Positions 33,164 to 40,127 of a DNA stretch of 64,000 bases are shown here, in pieces (positions within the stretch are counted from its first letter, which is position 1; each line of letters begins with the position of its first letter). This DNA is from Bacillus amyloliquefaciens DSM 7 = ATCC 23350 (GTDB lineage: Bacteria > Bacillota > Bacilli > Bacillales > Bacillaceae), in NCBI RefSeq assembly GCF_000196735.1, contig NC_014551.1, positions 925,001-989,000 of the forward strand, given 5' to 3'. Under the pieces are notes generated by a model. It was not told the DNA's origin. It saw nothing but the letters and a program-made list of their open reading frames with translations, and did no database searches. Both the position numbers and the translations under genes were made by a program.

Positions 33164-33553
33164 ATGGGCGTTACAAAAATTGATCTACACCGTAAGGACC
33201 GCGAATTCCACGACGCATATGCGCTAGATAACGCAGAAGGCGTTAAGTTGCTGCTCGCCGATTACCAGAAGTTCGTCAGCCGGAAGCGCTGTGGCGACTA
33301 TGCGGCCGTGGAAGTACTAATCGACATACACAAGGCGATCGAGCTCGCCGGCTTAACGGATAGGCAGCGGCAGGCGATCGAGCTCGTTTACTTCGGCGAA
33401 CTAACGCAAGCCGAGGCGGGCGAACGGATAGGTATTGCGCAAAACACGTTATCTGAAACCATCGATCGTGCTGCGGAGAAGATTGCGGACATTTATTACT
33501 ATTGGGCCGGCCACGGCGAAGGATACACGACAGGGGGACGAATTAATGGATAA
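33164..33553 (+). CDS. Sigma-70 region 4-like regulator (Xpf/ArpU type)
   Basis: Protein of 129 aa. LTDRQRQAIELVYFGELTQAEAGERIGIAQNTLSETIDRA (about 66-105) is a classical sigma region-4 HTH; the rest is short and helical. Small proteins of this kind control late operons in Bacillus phages (Xpf in PBSX, ArpU-like). A late-gene activator role is likely (inference). Confidence 0.75.
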   Translation: MGVTKIDLHRKDREFHDAYALDNAEGVKLLLADYQKFVSRKRCGDYAAVEVLIDIHKAIELAGLTDRQRQAIELVYFGELTQAEAGERIGIAQNTLSETIDRAAEKIADIYYYWAGHGEGYTTGGRING

Positions 33554-34034
33554 AGCGATTTTGCACGAAACGATTACGGAAATGTACACACGCACTAAGG
33601 CCGGCAAGATGACGCGGCAGGAACGTATTGAGGCAATAACGGCCTTGTCGGACGCTTACTTCGATTCTACCGGAGAGCATCCGGAGCAGTCAGCGCTTGA
33701 GCGAATGGCTAATCTCGTACTTTACGAAGAATTGTCCGACACTCATGCCGATAAAGTATCCCGGGAAGAGTACCCGATCATGAGCGAAACCCAGTTCGAC
33801 GAGAGATACAAACGTGAAGCTTCGGATAAATTGGCAGAGGAATACGACCAAACCGGCTCTTATAAAGGCCGACCGATACGCAGGCCACGCTCTTCTTACG
33901 AAAATAAATTACTCGATAGGCGCGCCAAGGCACGGAATGAAGAGCGCAGGAAACGCTATTCGGCATTCGTTAATGGAAGGTCGGACGGCCAGTTCACCGT
34001 AAATATCGCTACCGGCGAAAAAGTTTATCACTGA
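33546..34034 (+). CDS. Hypothetical phage protein
   Basis: Protein of 162 aa starting at ATG 33546, overlapping the regulator gene. The N-terminus is helical and the C-terminal half very basic (RRPRSSYENKLLDRRAKARN, RRKRYSAF), suggesting nucleic-acid binding. Not recognised. Followed by a terminator. Confidence 0.55.
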   Translation: MDKAILHETITEMYTRTKAGKMTRQERIEAITALSDAYFDSTGEHPEQSALERMANLVLYEELSDTHADKVSREEYPIMSETQFDERYKREASDKLAEEYDQTGSYKGRPIRRPRSSYENKLLDRRAKARNEERRKRYSAFVNGRSDGQFTVNIATGEKVYH

Positions 34035-34045
34035 TACCTATATTT

Positions 34046-34071
34046 TATCGCGTTAGTTGTCTATACGTTAT
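34046..34071. repeat. 26-bp near-identical repeat, copy 1
   Basis: Matches 39541-39566 in the same orientation at 22 of 26 positions, including a shared TGTCTATACGT. The two copies bracket the 5.5-kb accessory region with the ligase and the second repressor switch. Confidence 0.6.
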
Positions 34072-34101
34072 GAGGGCGCCCGTTCAGCGCTCTTTTATTT
34101 T
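34072..34101 (+). terminator. Rho-independent terminator
   Basis: An 8-bp stem (GAGGGCGC with GCGCTCTT, two wobbles), 7-base loop, T-rich tail TTTTATTTT. It lies between 33546-34034 and the next gene. Confidence 0.75.
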
Positions 34102-34121
34102 GCGAAAAAGGAGACGATTTA

Positions 34122-34922
34122 ATGAAGAGATTACGAGTTATTAATACGGAGACAGGCGAAGACTGGTCGGAAATGTACACGCTGCGGCACCGAAACCAAG
34201 ACGATGCCTTTCGACAGCAACAAGAAAAGACGGCCGATCGGCGCGATTTCTCAAACGCCAATATGTCTAATATTCACGAAGTCTATGACGCTCTTACGAC
34301 GGCACAGTGCGGCTACCTGATGCTGCTTCAATGCTACGTCGATTACAACGGTGTCCTTATCAAGTCTAGCCGCAACAAAACGCCGATGACCACTGCGGAC
34401 ATGGTGGACGTTTTGCAGCTCGGTAAAAAACCCCGGACCTTTTACGACTTCCTTTCCGCTTGTACCGAGCACGATATTATCCGGGAAGAGGGCGGCCGCT
34501 ACAGCGTAAATGAGCGCTATCATTTCAAAGGGAATTTCGGTAGCCAGCAAGTCGTCAAGCTTTACAGCGCGAAGATTAAACGGGTGTACAGCGAAGTGAA
34601 GGCGACTGACATCGGTCTGATCTACCGTATGCTGCCATTCATTCATTACGAAACAAATGCTCTGTGCGCAAATCCTTTCGAAAAGAATCCGAAGCGCATC
34701 CGCTGGTTCAACAAGAAGGAACTTGCGGCGGCGATTGGCGTTACTTCGGATACGCTTGGCCGGCGCCTGAAGCAGATGAAATTCGACGGCGAATACGTTG
34801 TTGCGCGCATTAAGGTCGGAAGCGAGCCGGAGCGCTACACGTTTAATCCTAACGTATTCTATCGACAATCAAAGACGCCGGACAAAACGCTGATTGCGCT
34901 GTTCAACGTTAAGAAGGTATAA
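34122..34922 (+). CDS. Winged-helix replication-initiator-like regulator
   Basis: Protein of 266 aa. Two winged-helix-like parts: about 50-125 (TTADMVDVLQLGKKPRTFYDFL) and about 195-250 (WFNKKELAAAIGVTSDTLGRRLKQM, then a wing with VARIKVG). This tandem layout occurs in plasmid replication initiators and related regulators. RBS AAAAGGAGACG. A role in replication or transcription control cannot be decided from sequence alone. Confidence 0.6.
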   Translation: MKRLRVINTETGEDWSEMYTLRHRNQDDAFRQQQEKTADRRDFSNANMSNIHEVYDALTTAQCGYLMLLQCYVDYNGVLIKSSRNKTPMTTADMVDVLQLGKKPRTFYDFLSACTEHDIIREEGGRYSVNERYHFKGNFGSQQVVKLYSAKIKRVYSEVKATDIGLIYRMLPFIHYETNALCANPFEKNPKRIRWFNKKELAAAIGVTSDTLGRRLKQMKFDGEYVVARIKVGSEPERYTFNPNVFYRQSKTPDKTLIALFNVKKV

Positions 34923-34947
34923 TTTTACTATATCGGAGGTGAGACGA

Positions 34948-35034
34948 ATGGGAGAGATTAAACCGGGAGCTAATCCGTTAGAAAGCATTATCAGAGGCGC
35001 AGGTCCAGCGGAAAGCGCATCACGCGGAGCATAA
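34948..35034 (+). CDS. 28-aa peptide with two arbitrium-like hexamers
   Basis: Good RBS (CGGAGGTGAGACG) and ATG; directly followed by a terminator. The C-terminal half contains ESIIRGA and ESASRGA in tandem. Each hexamer differs by one residue from SAIRGA, the phi3T arbitrium signal. No signal peptide is present, so secretion is not expected by the usual route. The function is open. Confidence 0.45.
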   Translation: MGEIKPGANPLESIIRGAGPAESASRGA

Positions 35035-35044
35035 AACGAAAAAG

Positions 35045-35070
35045 GACGCCTTATGCGGGCGTCTTTTCTT
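35045..35070 (+). terminator. Bidirectional-type terminator
   Basis: GACGCC, 7-base loop, GGCGTC, then TTTTCTT. It ends the 34122-35034 transcript and overlaps the 3' end of the opposing 35051-35212 gene. Confidence 0.85.
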
Positions 35071-35212
35071 CGTCATCTTCCGTTTGTAATTCAAGAACTT
35101 CGATCTGCGATTTTAAGATAGCCATGTCTCGGCTGTTTAGGTTCGTAGGTAATTCAAAGCGCGCAATCTGCCCGTTTGTAAGCGCAATGCGAGCGTATTG
35201 TTTTTCGTCCAT
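35051..35212 (-). CDS. Small hypothetical protein
   Basis: Protein of 53 aa, starting at ATG with AAGGAGC upstream. The N-terminal part is beta-like (QYARIALTNGQIARFELP) and a helical acidic tail ends in EEKTPA. Not recognised. Confidence 0.55.
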   Translation of the reverse strand: MDEKQYARIALTNGQIARFELPTNLNSRDMAILKSQIEVLELQTEDDEEKTPA

Positions 35213-35251
35213 TCGTATAGCTCCTTCGGTGTTTATGCATTAAATATATCA

Positions 35252-36064
35252 TCAGCTCTTCCACGAATCAAACGAAGGTATCCGCAGCAGTCCTTTGCGC
35301 GTCTTAAATCGGTGCTTCACACGGCATTTTATCGGCTCTATATTCACGTATTTATCCGTTTCTCCTACGTCTTTCCGCTCCGAATGAAATCTCCGCCGTT
35401 CAGCGTGCGGCATAAACTCCATCAGCCCCGCATAAGCACCGTCTTCATACGCTAAAACAAACGCATTATCCTCTTTCCGATAACCCGTAATCCAAATGTC
35501 CGTATACTCGTAATTAACGATCTTCAACCATCGATCTGACCGCTTATTTTCCTCGTAGGACGAATTAGCGCGCTTCATAACGACTCCTTCAATGCCGGAG
35601 CTTTTCGCTAATTCGAAAACAGCGCGGCCATTGCCGGCAACGTTATCGACAATCTTAACGTTTGGATGATCGAGGGCAAGGCCGCTTAATAATTCCTTCC
35701 GCTCATATAACGGTTTCGACGTAACCGATACGCCGTCGAGACGCAATATATCAAATACGCAGAATACTATCGGATGATAACTTCTTCGTGATTGAAACCG
35801 CTCCATCATAGCCTCGAAGTCTCCGGCGCCTGTCGGTCCGGGCACAATAAGCTCGCCATCTAAAACGGTGCCGTCCGGAATCTGTAACGTGTGGAGTTCG
35901 GGGAATTTAGCGGTGACTTCGTTGTTGTGGCGCGTGTAGAGGCGTATTCGGCCGTCATCTTTGGACGCGAGCAGACGGATACCGTCGAATTTGATTTCCG
36001 TAATGTAATCGTCAGAGTCGAACGGGTCTTTTGCGGACTCTAATAGCATTGGCGAAATAAACAA
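35252..36064 (-). CDS. ATP-dependent DNA ligase
   Basis: Protein of 270 aa. Seals nicks in phage DNA. Motif I is EIKFDGIR (adenylated Lys), motif III is VLDGELIVPG, motif IIIa is VFCVFDILRL, motif IV is IEGVVMKRAN, and motif V is DRWLKIVNY. The size and layout match the small Bacillus ligase group that includes YoqV of SPbeta. It starts a minus-strand accessory cluster. Confidence 0.92.
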   Translation of the reverse strand: MFISPMLLESAKDPFDSDDYITEIKFDGIRLLASKDDGRIRLYTRHNNEVTAKFPELHTLQIPDGTVLDGELIVPGPTGAGDFEAMMERFQSRRSYHPIVFCVFDILRLDGVSVTSKPLYERKELLSGLALDHPNVKIVDNVAGNGRAVFELAKSSGIEGVVMKRANSSYEENKRSDRWLKIVNYEYTDIWITGYRKEDNAFVLAYEDGAYAGLMEFMPHAERRRFHSERKDVGETDKYVNIEPIKCRVKHRFKTRKGLLRIPSFDSWKS

Positions 36065-36155
36065 AAAATCACCTCGTTTCAGCTTCGTAATACTATAATG
36101 ATATAGTAAGAGTCGGCTAGAACGAAGTGATTAGGTACTGGTAATTTATGGTTAA

Positions 36156-36515
36156 TTAATTCTCTTTAAATATTCCGGAAGCTTTAAATCTATTTAATAA
36201 TCTATTCATTTCTTGTAGGGTGAAATCGTGGCTGTTAATAAGATTGACAACATCCTCGTCAGTCAATTCTCTTCTCTCAATAACCTTACGTCTTTCGATA
36301 ACCTCACCAGTCGCAGTTACACTTTTTTCTTCTTCTTCTTCCACGGAAATGTTCCATCCGTGAAGATTGATTCCTAGAAAACGGTGTCTCGAATCTCCAA
36401 TAGGTTTATATGTGATAATTGCTCCTGGATTTCTTCCGCCGTCTTGCTCATACGCCGTTTTGTTAACCGATTGCTCTCTTTCTCGTAATTGAATGATTTC
36501 TTGCAATAAGTCCAA
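36156..36515 (-). CDS. Hypothetical protein
   Basis: About 119 aa from TTG 36515, which has AGAGGTG upstream; an ATG at 36554 is in frame but would overlap the upstream zinc-finger gene and lacks an RBS. Charged, with a Glu-rich middle (SVEEEEEKSV) and a helical C-terminus. Not recognised. Confidence 0.5.
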   Translation of the reverse strand: MDLLQEIIQLREREQSVNKTAYEQDGGRNPGAIITYKPIGDSRHRFLGINLHGWNISVEEEEEKSVTATGEVIERRKVIERRELTDEDVVNLINSHDFTLQEMNRLLNRFKASGIFKEN

Positions 36516-36529
36516 ACGATACACCTCTT

Positions 36530-36709
36530 TTATATATTCTTTTTCATTCCGCATCTTCTACATTCGCGCAAAAACTTTCCGCTCTTCACCGAGCTTTTGA
36601 ACAGCGTATAGTCACAGTTGTCGCATCGTCCTGCGCGCTTGTCCGGAAATTCCTTGTATTCGTAAGTGATCGACGTATCAATGCCGTTAGTCTCGTATTT
36701 TTCCTCCAT
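36530..36709 (-). CDS. Small zinc-finger protein (Com-like)
   Basis: Protein of 59 aa. RCDNCDYTLF and ECRRCGMKKN give two C-x2-C knuckles about 20 residues apart, as in Com-type phage regulators and small DNA/RNA-binding proteins. ATG 36709 follows ACGGAGGTACAGCG. Confidence 0.65.
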   Translation of the reverse strand: MEEKYETNGIDTSITYEYKEFPDKRAGRCDNCDYTLFKSSVKSGKFLRECRRCGMKKNI

Positions 36710-36749
36710 TTTCGCTGTACCTCCGTGTCCTACATCGTTGTATAGAACG

Positions 36750-36758
36750 ATTATACCA
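36750..36758 (-). promoter_or_regulatory. Extended -10 promoter for the zinc-finger gene
   Basis: On the minus strand TGGTATAAT is a perfect extended -10 about 40 bases upstream of ATG 36709. No good -35 is visible, as is common for extended -10 promoters. Confidence 0.5.
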
Positions 36759-36774
36759 CGAAATTACAACGAGA

Positions 36775-36829
36775 GAGCCGCTTCAGACGCGTTCAGGTAC
36801 GATAGGTATCCGAAAGCTTGAAACGGCTC
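36775..36829 (-). terminator. Long hairpin after the secreted-protein gene
   Basis: GAGCCGCTTCA pairs with TGAAACGGCTC (10 of 11 positions) around a 33-base loop, just past the stop of 36840-37277. The tail is not a clean T run, so it may be a weak terminator or a stabilising structure. Confidence 0.45.
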
Positions 36830-36839
36830 AGTTCGTTCA

Positions 36840-37277
36840 TTATTTAACGTTGAATTTCGCTGACTCAAACGTACCGACGTATTTGCGCTTGCCTGAATCC
36901 GAATAGCAGTCGATCTGGATAACGTAGGTGCCTTTGCCGGTCTTGCTGCGGATCGATTTCGCACTAAACGACTTCAGCGGCGTTGATGTCTTGAAGCTTC
37001 CGCGTTGTAACAAGCCGGTTTCAGTCATCCCGCCGCCGCTGCGCTTTTTATAAACGCCGGCCGTGTAGTACAGCGTTGCGCCGCCTTTCTTCTCGGCTTT
37101 CCAGTCGACCGTGCTTGCGCTACTACTGTACGTGGTTGCGTCCGTATATACCCGCGCCTTGTGTCCGAACTTCTCCGTCTGCCAGCCCGACCATGCCGCG
37201 TCAGCTTGCGGAGCCAGCGCAATAGTGCCGGTTAATAAGGTAGCGGTGATTACAAGCGATTTGACTAAACGTTTCAT
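36840..37277 (-). CDS. Secreted protein of unknown function
   Basis: Protein of 145 aa starting at ATG 37277 (RBS GAGGAGG). A clear Sec signal peptide is present: MKRLVKSLVITATLLTG, then APQADA-AWSGW as the cleavage region. The mature part is small, beta-rich and Lys/Ser-rich. As a secreted product outside the lysis cassette in an accessory cluster, it may be a lysogenic-conversion factor (inference). Confidence 0.65.
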   Translation of the reverse strand: MKRLVKSLVITATLLTGTIALAPQADAAWSGWQTEKFGHKARVYTDATTYSSSASTVDWKAEKKGGATLYYTAGVYKKRSGGGMTETGLLQRGSFKTSTPLKSFSAKSIRSKTGKGTYVIQIDCYSDSGKRKYVGTFESAKFNVK

Positions 37278-37390
37278 ACGATTTCCTCCTCGACTTCCAG
37301 CCGCGTACCACACGTAGGGCAGTACGCGTCCGGCTTGATTTCGATATCTAACTTTGCGTAATTACAATCGTGGCAAGTGTATTCAATCAT
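37274..37390 (-). CDS. Small zinc-ribbon protein
   Basis: Protein of 38 aa. YTCHDCNYAKL and AYCPTCGTRLE form a rubredoxin-like C-x2-C pair set. It overlaps the secreted-protein start by ATGA and the upstream gene by a few bases, so these genes are coupled. Confidence 0.6.
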   Translation of the reverse strand: MIEYTCHDCNYAKLDIEIKPDAYCPTCGTRLEVEEEIV

Positions 37391-37583
37391 CGTTATGGCT
37401 CTCCGTTTCCTTTTCGATTAAGTACCCGAAGTAGGTAAGCGCCGTATTAAAACCGATCTGATACGCGCGCCCGCTGTCCTGAAATAGCGTCATCGGTCGT
37501 TGGTATAGGTCGAGGATCTGCGCTTTTTGTTGCGCCGTTAATGGCGGCGTATCCGACCACAGGCGTCTTATATCAAGCGTCAT
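37383..37583 (-). CDS. Hypothetical protein
   Basis: Protein of 66 aa from ATG 37583 (GGCGGTG upstream). The central helix LTAQQKAQILDLYQR and an aromatic segment (FNTALTYFGYLIEKE) are visible. Not recognised. Coupled to the zinc-ribbon gene. Confidence 0.5.
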   Translation of the reverse strand: MTLDIRRLWSDTPPLTAQQKAQILDLYQRPMTLFQDSGRAYQIGFNTALTYFGYLIEKETESHNDD

Positions 37584-37746
37584 TTTCCACACCGCCTTTC
37601 CGCCGTAAGAGCAGAAGGACAAAAAACACGATCGCCGATCCGATTCCGATATAATCGAGCGCGGAAAGCTTGGCGAAATTCATGCTCGCGATCCATGAGA
37701 CAAGGACGACAATTAGCAAAATTTCCGTGGTATTAATCCGTTTCAT
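37573..37746 (-). CDS. Small two-span membrane protein
   Basis: Protein of 57 aa with transmembrane segments ILLIVVLVSWIASM and YIGIGSAIVFFVLLLL and a basic loop (RRKGG). The ATG at 37746 has no visible RBS; TATACC lies only a few bases upstream, so a leaderless transcript is possible. Confidence 0.45.
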   Translation of the reverse strand: MKRINTTEILLIVVLVSWIASMNFAKLSALDYIGIGSAIVFFVLLLLRRKGGVENDA

Positions 37747-37788
37747 ACGTGGTATAATTGATTGACAGGGGCTTTCGCCCCCGTTGGA

Positions 37789-37935
37789 TTATGTGCGGCG
37801 ACGGTGTTTCTTGGTCGGAATCCGTCGCTCTTTTGCTTTCGCCTCTTTGCGCATCTTGCGAAGTTCTAGCGATAGTTTTAAAATCGCTAACCAAGTGCCT
37901 AGGAGCGCTGAAAGCTTTACGATGATGTCAATCAA
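37789..37935 (-). CDS. Small basic protein with hydrophobic N-terminal helix
   Basis: Protein of 48 aa starting at TTG 37935, with AAAGGAGG 11 bases upstream (GTG 37947 lies in the RBS). The N-terminal helix IIVKLSALLGTWLAILKL is followed by a strongly basic tail (RKMRKEAKAKERR). It is the first gene of the minus-strand cluster, driven by the promoter at 37965-37993. Confidence 0.55.
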   Translation of the reverse strand: MIDIIVKLSALLGTWLAILKLSLELRKMRKEAKAKERRIPTKKHRRRT

Positions 37936-37964
37936 TTTACCGTTCACCTCCTTTCGTTACTTTA

Positions 37965-38030
37965 ATTATATCGCATAAACGTTATAACGTCAATACGTTA
38001 TTGATAAAAATATCGTTTTTACGTTATAAT
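37965..38030. promoter_or_regulatory. Divergent promoters with ACGTTAT operators
   Basis: Minus: -35 TTGACG (37988-37993), 17 bases, -10 TATAAT (37965-37970). Plus: -35 TTGATA (38001-38006), 18 bases, -10 TATAAT (38025-38030). ACGTTATAACGT (37979-37990) is a perfect 12-bp palindrome inside the minus promoter; ACGTTAT recurs at 37995 and 38021, the last overlapping the plus -10. The repressor at 38051 is the obvious binder and would control both directions. Confidence 0.85.
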
Positions 38031-38050
38031 AAGCGTAGGAGGTGGCGGAA

Positions 38051-38281
38051 ATGATCGCAAAGATAAAGGTAGGCGAGGCGTTAAAGCGCTCGGGCAAGAC
38101 GCAGGGAGAACTCGCTGAACTAACCGGAATCCGTCCGAATACAATAAGTGAATTAGTCCGCGGACATAGAGAACGTATCCAGCTCGACCATCTCAGCCGG
38201 ATTGCGGCGGCGTTGAATATAAAAGACATACGTGAACTGATCGATCTTGTAGACGAAGAAAACGGAGGCGCTGACAAATAG
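38051..38281 (+). CDS. XRE-family repressor
   Basis: Protein of 76 aa. HTH: KTQGELAELTGIRPNTISELVRG, then IQLDHLSRIAAALNIKDIRELI, a single-domain Cro/CI-like protein. ATG 38051 follows GGAGGTGGCGG. It is transcribed divergently from the accessory minus cluster, with operator palindromes in between. The phage therefore has a repressor switch separate from the aimR region. Confidence 0.85.
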   Translation: MIAKIKVGEALKRSGKTQGELAELTGIRPNTISELVRGHRERIQLDHLSRIAAALNIKDIRELIDLVDEENGGADK

Positions 38282-38296
38282 TTGGCGTCTTTTTTA
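38269..38296 (+). terminator. Terminator after the XRE repressor
   Basis: CGCTGAC with GTTGGCG (7 bp, wobbles), AAATA loop, TCTTTTTT tail. The 17 bases TAGTTGGCGTCTTTTTT recur exactly at 39157-39173. Confidence 0.75.
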
Positions 38297-38371
38297 TTTT
38301 GATTGATTAACATGCTGAATTGTCTTAATATTAAAATGTGTAGTAAATTTTAACCATATGGAGGTTGTTAA

Positions 38372-39145
38372 ATGTCCCAACTCGAAGCAAATGTTAACGA
38401 TAGTAATCAAATGGTTCTTATCGAAAGTAGAACTATGAGAGACGAGCATGTATACCGTGATGATGTATTAGAAAAAGTTAAAGTTGTCCCTTCTCTTCCT
38501 GACACCTTAGAAGTTACCTTCGAAATGGCCGCAGAGTATTACAATGTGCCATATGCCACAATCAAAACAGCAATTTCAAGGAACCGAGCCGAGTTTAACC
38601 AGTACGGTGAGCTACGAATCTTAAAAGGAAAAGCATTGAAAGAATTCAAAAGCATGTTTCAAGATGAAACGCTCTTTAAGGGTGCAAGCTCTTTAAACTT
38701 GTTAACTAGAAGAGGATTACTTAGGCTCGGAATGATTCTAACTGAGTCTGAAGTCGCAGCATCTGTTCGAAATTACCTCTTAAATATTGAGGAAGGGTCG
38801 GACATAAAACTTCGGGAATGGGCAGTAGAACGCGAGATATCCAAAAGAGAAAGACGCCGACTGACAGACTCGATACAATCCTTTTACGAAGGCCCTTCGA
38901 TGAAAGGGCATGAATATAAAAACTTCACTAATCTTGTATATAAAGTGATTTTTGACTGTAATGCGACTAGGCTTAGAGAAACGTATGAACTTGAGAAAAC
39001 TGAACCATTGCGAGACTCATTGACTACCGAAGATCTCAAAAAAGTCGTTGAAGTCGAGCAAATCATAGCCTCTTATATCCGGATGGGAAAAGAATATAAC
39101 GATATCCGCGACGAACTCCTAAATAAAAAAGAAAGGTTTCAATGA
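38372..39145 (+). CDS. Antirepressor-like DNA-binding protein
   Basis: Protein of 257 aa. The segment VTFEMAAEYYNVPYATIKTAISRNRAEF (about 50-77) is HTH-like. LLTRRGLLRLGMILTESEVAASVRNYLL (about 110-137) is the pattern of phage KilA/Rha/antirepressor-type proteins; the C-terminal half is helical and highly charged. It is clearly more AT-rich than the late genes. It sits between two copies of the same 17-bp terminator sequence, a sign of insertion. Confidence 0.6.
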   Translation: MSQLEANVNDSNQMVLIESRTMRDEHVYRDDVLEKVKVVPSLPDTLEVTFEMAAEYYNVPYATIKTAISRNRAEFNQYGELRILKGKALKEFKSMFQDETLFKGASSLNLLTRRGLLRLGMILTESEVAASVRNYLLNIEEGSDIKLREWAVEREISKRERRRLTDSIQSFYEGPSMKGHEYKNFTNLVYKVIFDCNATRLRETYELEKTEPLRDSLTTEDLKKVVEVEQIIASYIRMGKEYNDIRDELLNKKERFQ

Positions 39146-39149
39146 TTTT

Positions 39150-39175
39150 AAGACGCTAGTTGGCGTCTTTTTTTA
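39150..39175 (+). terminator. Terminator after the antirepressor-like gene
   Basis: AAGACGC, TAGTTG loop, GCGTCTT, then TTTTTA. Confidence 0.88.
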
Positions 39176-39214
39176 TGCACGCGATTCTCAATTACGATAG
39201 CCTAAATGATAATG

Positions 39215-39266
39215 AACACGACTTTATTCGCACAAATCGGGCAAAAACACGACTTTATTCGCACAA
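39215..39266. repeat. Two perfect 21-bp direct repeats
   Basis: Identical 21-bp units start 31 bases apart (39215-39235 and 39246-39266), each with the core GACTTTATTCGCACAA. They could be iterons, recombinase arm sites or operators. Confidence 0.8.
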
Positions 39267-39540
39267 CCGAAAAGTGGGTTCGCGCTTAGAGCCGTAAGGG
39301 ATACAGCCGTTTTAGTCCGCCAATCACTTCTTAGTCTTGTGAGTCACAAGCCTCCGGAACTACGGCTTCGCCTTCGTCCGGGGTTAACGCAATCAATATA
39401 TCTATTAATATCTGCGCGTATGTAGGGAACGAAGTGACCGGAATTAGCGCTATGTTTAAGTACAAGCGGAAGACATCCGTTAATATAGCGTTAATCTAAC
39501 GAAATATATAACGGCATGACAACGATAATATACGATAAAA

Positions 39541-39566
39541 TAGCGCCTTAGCTGTCTATACGTAAT
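39541..39566. repeat. 26-bp near-identical repeat, copy 2
   Basis: Second copy of the 34046-34071 repeat, 22 of 26 identical, same orientation. Confidence 0.6.
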
Positions 39567-40127
39567 AGAAGGACGTAACATACCGTATAACCTAGCGATA
39601 GGCAGGCGGAGTACAGCTGGCACACATACGCTATATGTAACACCGTATAGGCATACGTATAGTTATATAGGAAGGAAGGCGGCGGAGAGGCGTCCGGTTG
39701 CGATGCGTGATGAGGCGAGCAGCAACGAGCCAATGCCGGAGGATGAGCCCTTCCGAAACTCACGGGGTCAAACCGAATGACCAACGCAATATGCACGATC
39801 CTATACATAGCATACGGCACAGGGCATGCGGCAGGGTGCAGGCGTGGCGCGGGTTCTCGAATGCATAAACAATGTACGTTTAATTGCGATGAGTAAACGA
39901 TGACGAACGTTATCATATCAACGTTTGTCTATTGATTCGAATGTAACTCAATTTACTTCTGTTAAATTCGTTATTCATAAATATGTATTTAATATACGAT
40001 GACCCAAACGAAGAATCGCGGAAACGCCGGGCCCCCAACCGCCCCCAAAAATACCGGCGCAACTGCTGTCCGGAACTTGCGCACAATTTTTCGAACTCGG
40101 GGCGTCAACTAAACGGAGGTGCTACCG

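Larger units (their letters stand above)
39180..40127. other. Long non-coding region before the packaging module
   Basis: About 950 bases without a convincing gene. It holds two perfect 21-bp direct repeats (39215-39235 and 39246-39266), the second copy of a 26-bp repeat (39541-39566), several CCGTATA/TATACG elements at 39560-39665, and a C-rich tract (GGGCCCCC, CCGCCCCC) at 40030-40047, about 2.3 kb before terminase. An origin, att site or cos/pac region are the candidates; the sequence alone does not decide. Confidence 0.5.

Noticed and set aside
34948-35034. The 28-aa peptide as a second AimP
   Set aside because: No signal peptide and no adjacent AimR; kept only as a speculative observation.
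39548-39916. Open frame of 122 codons on the minus strand in the non-coding region
   Set aside because: No RBS, odd composition rich in Cys, Tyr, His and Pro, no domain, and it runs over repeat elements.
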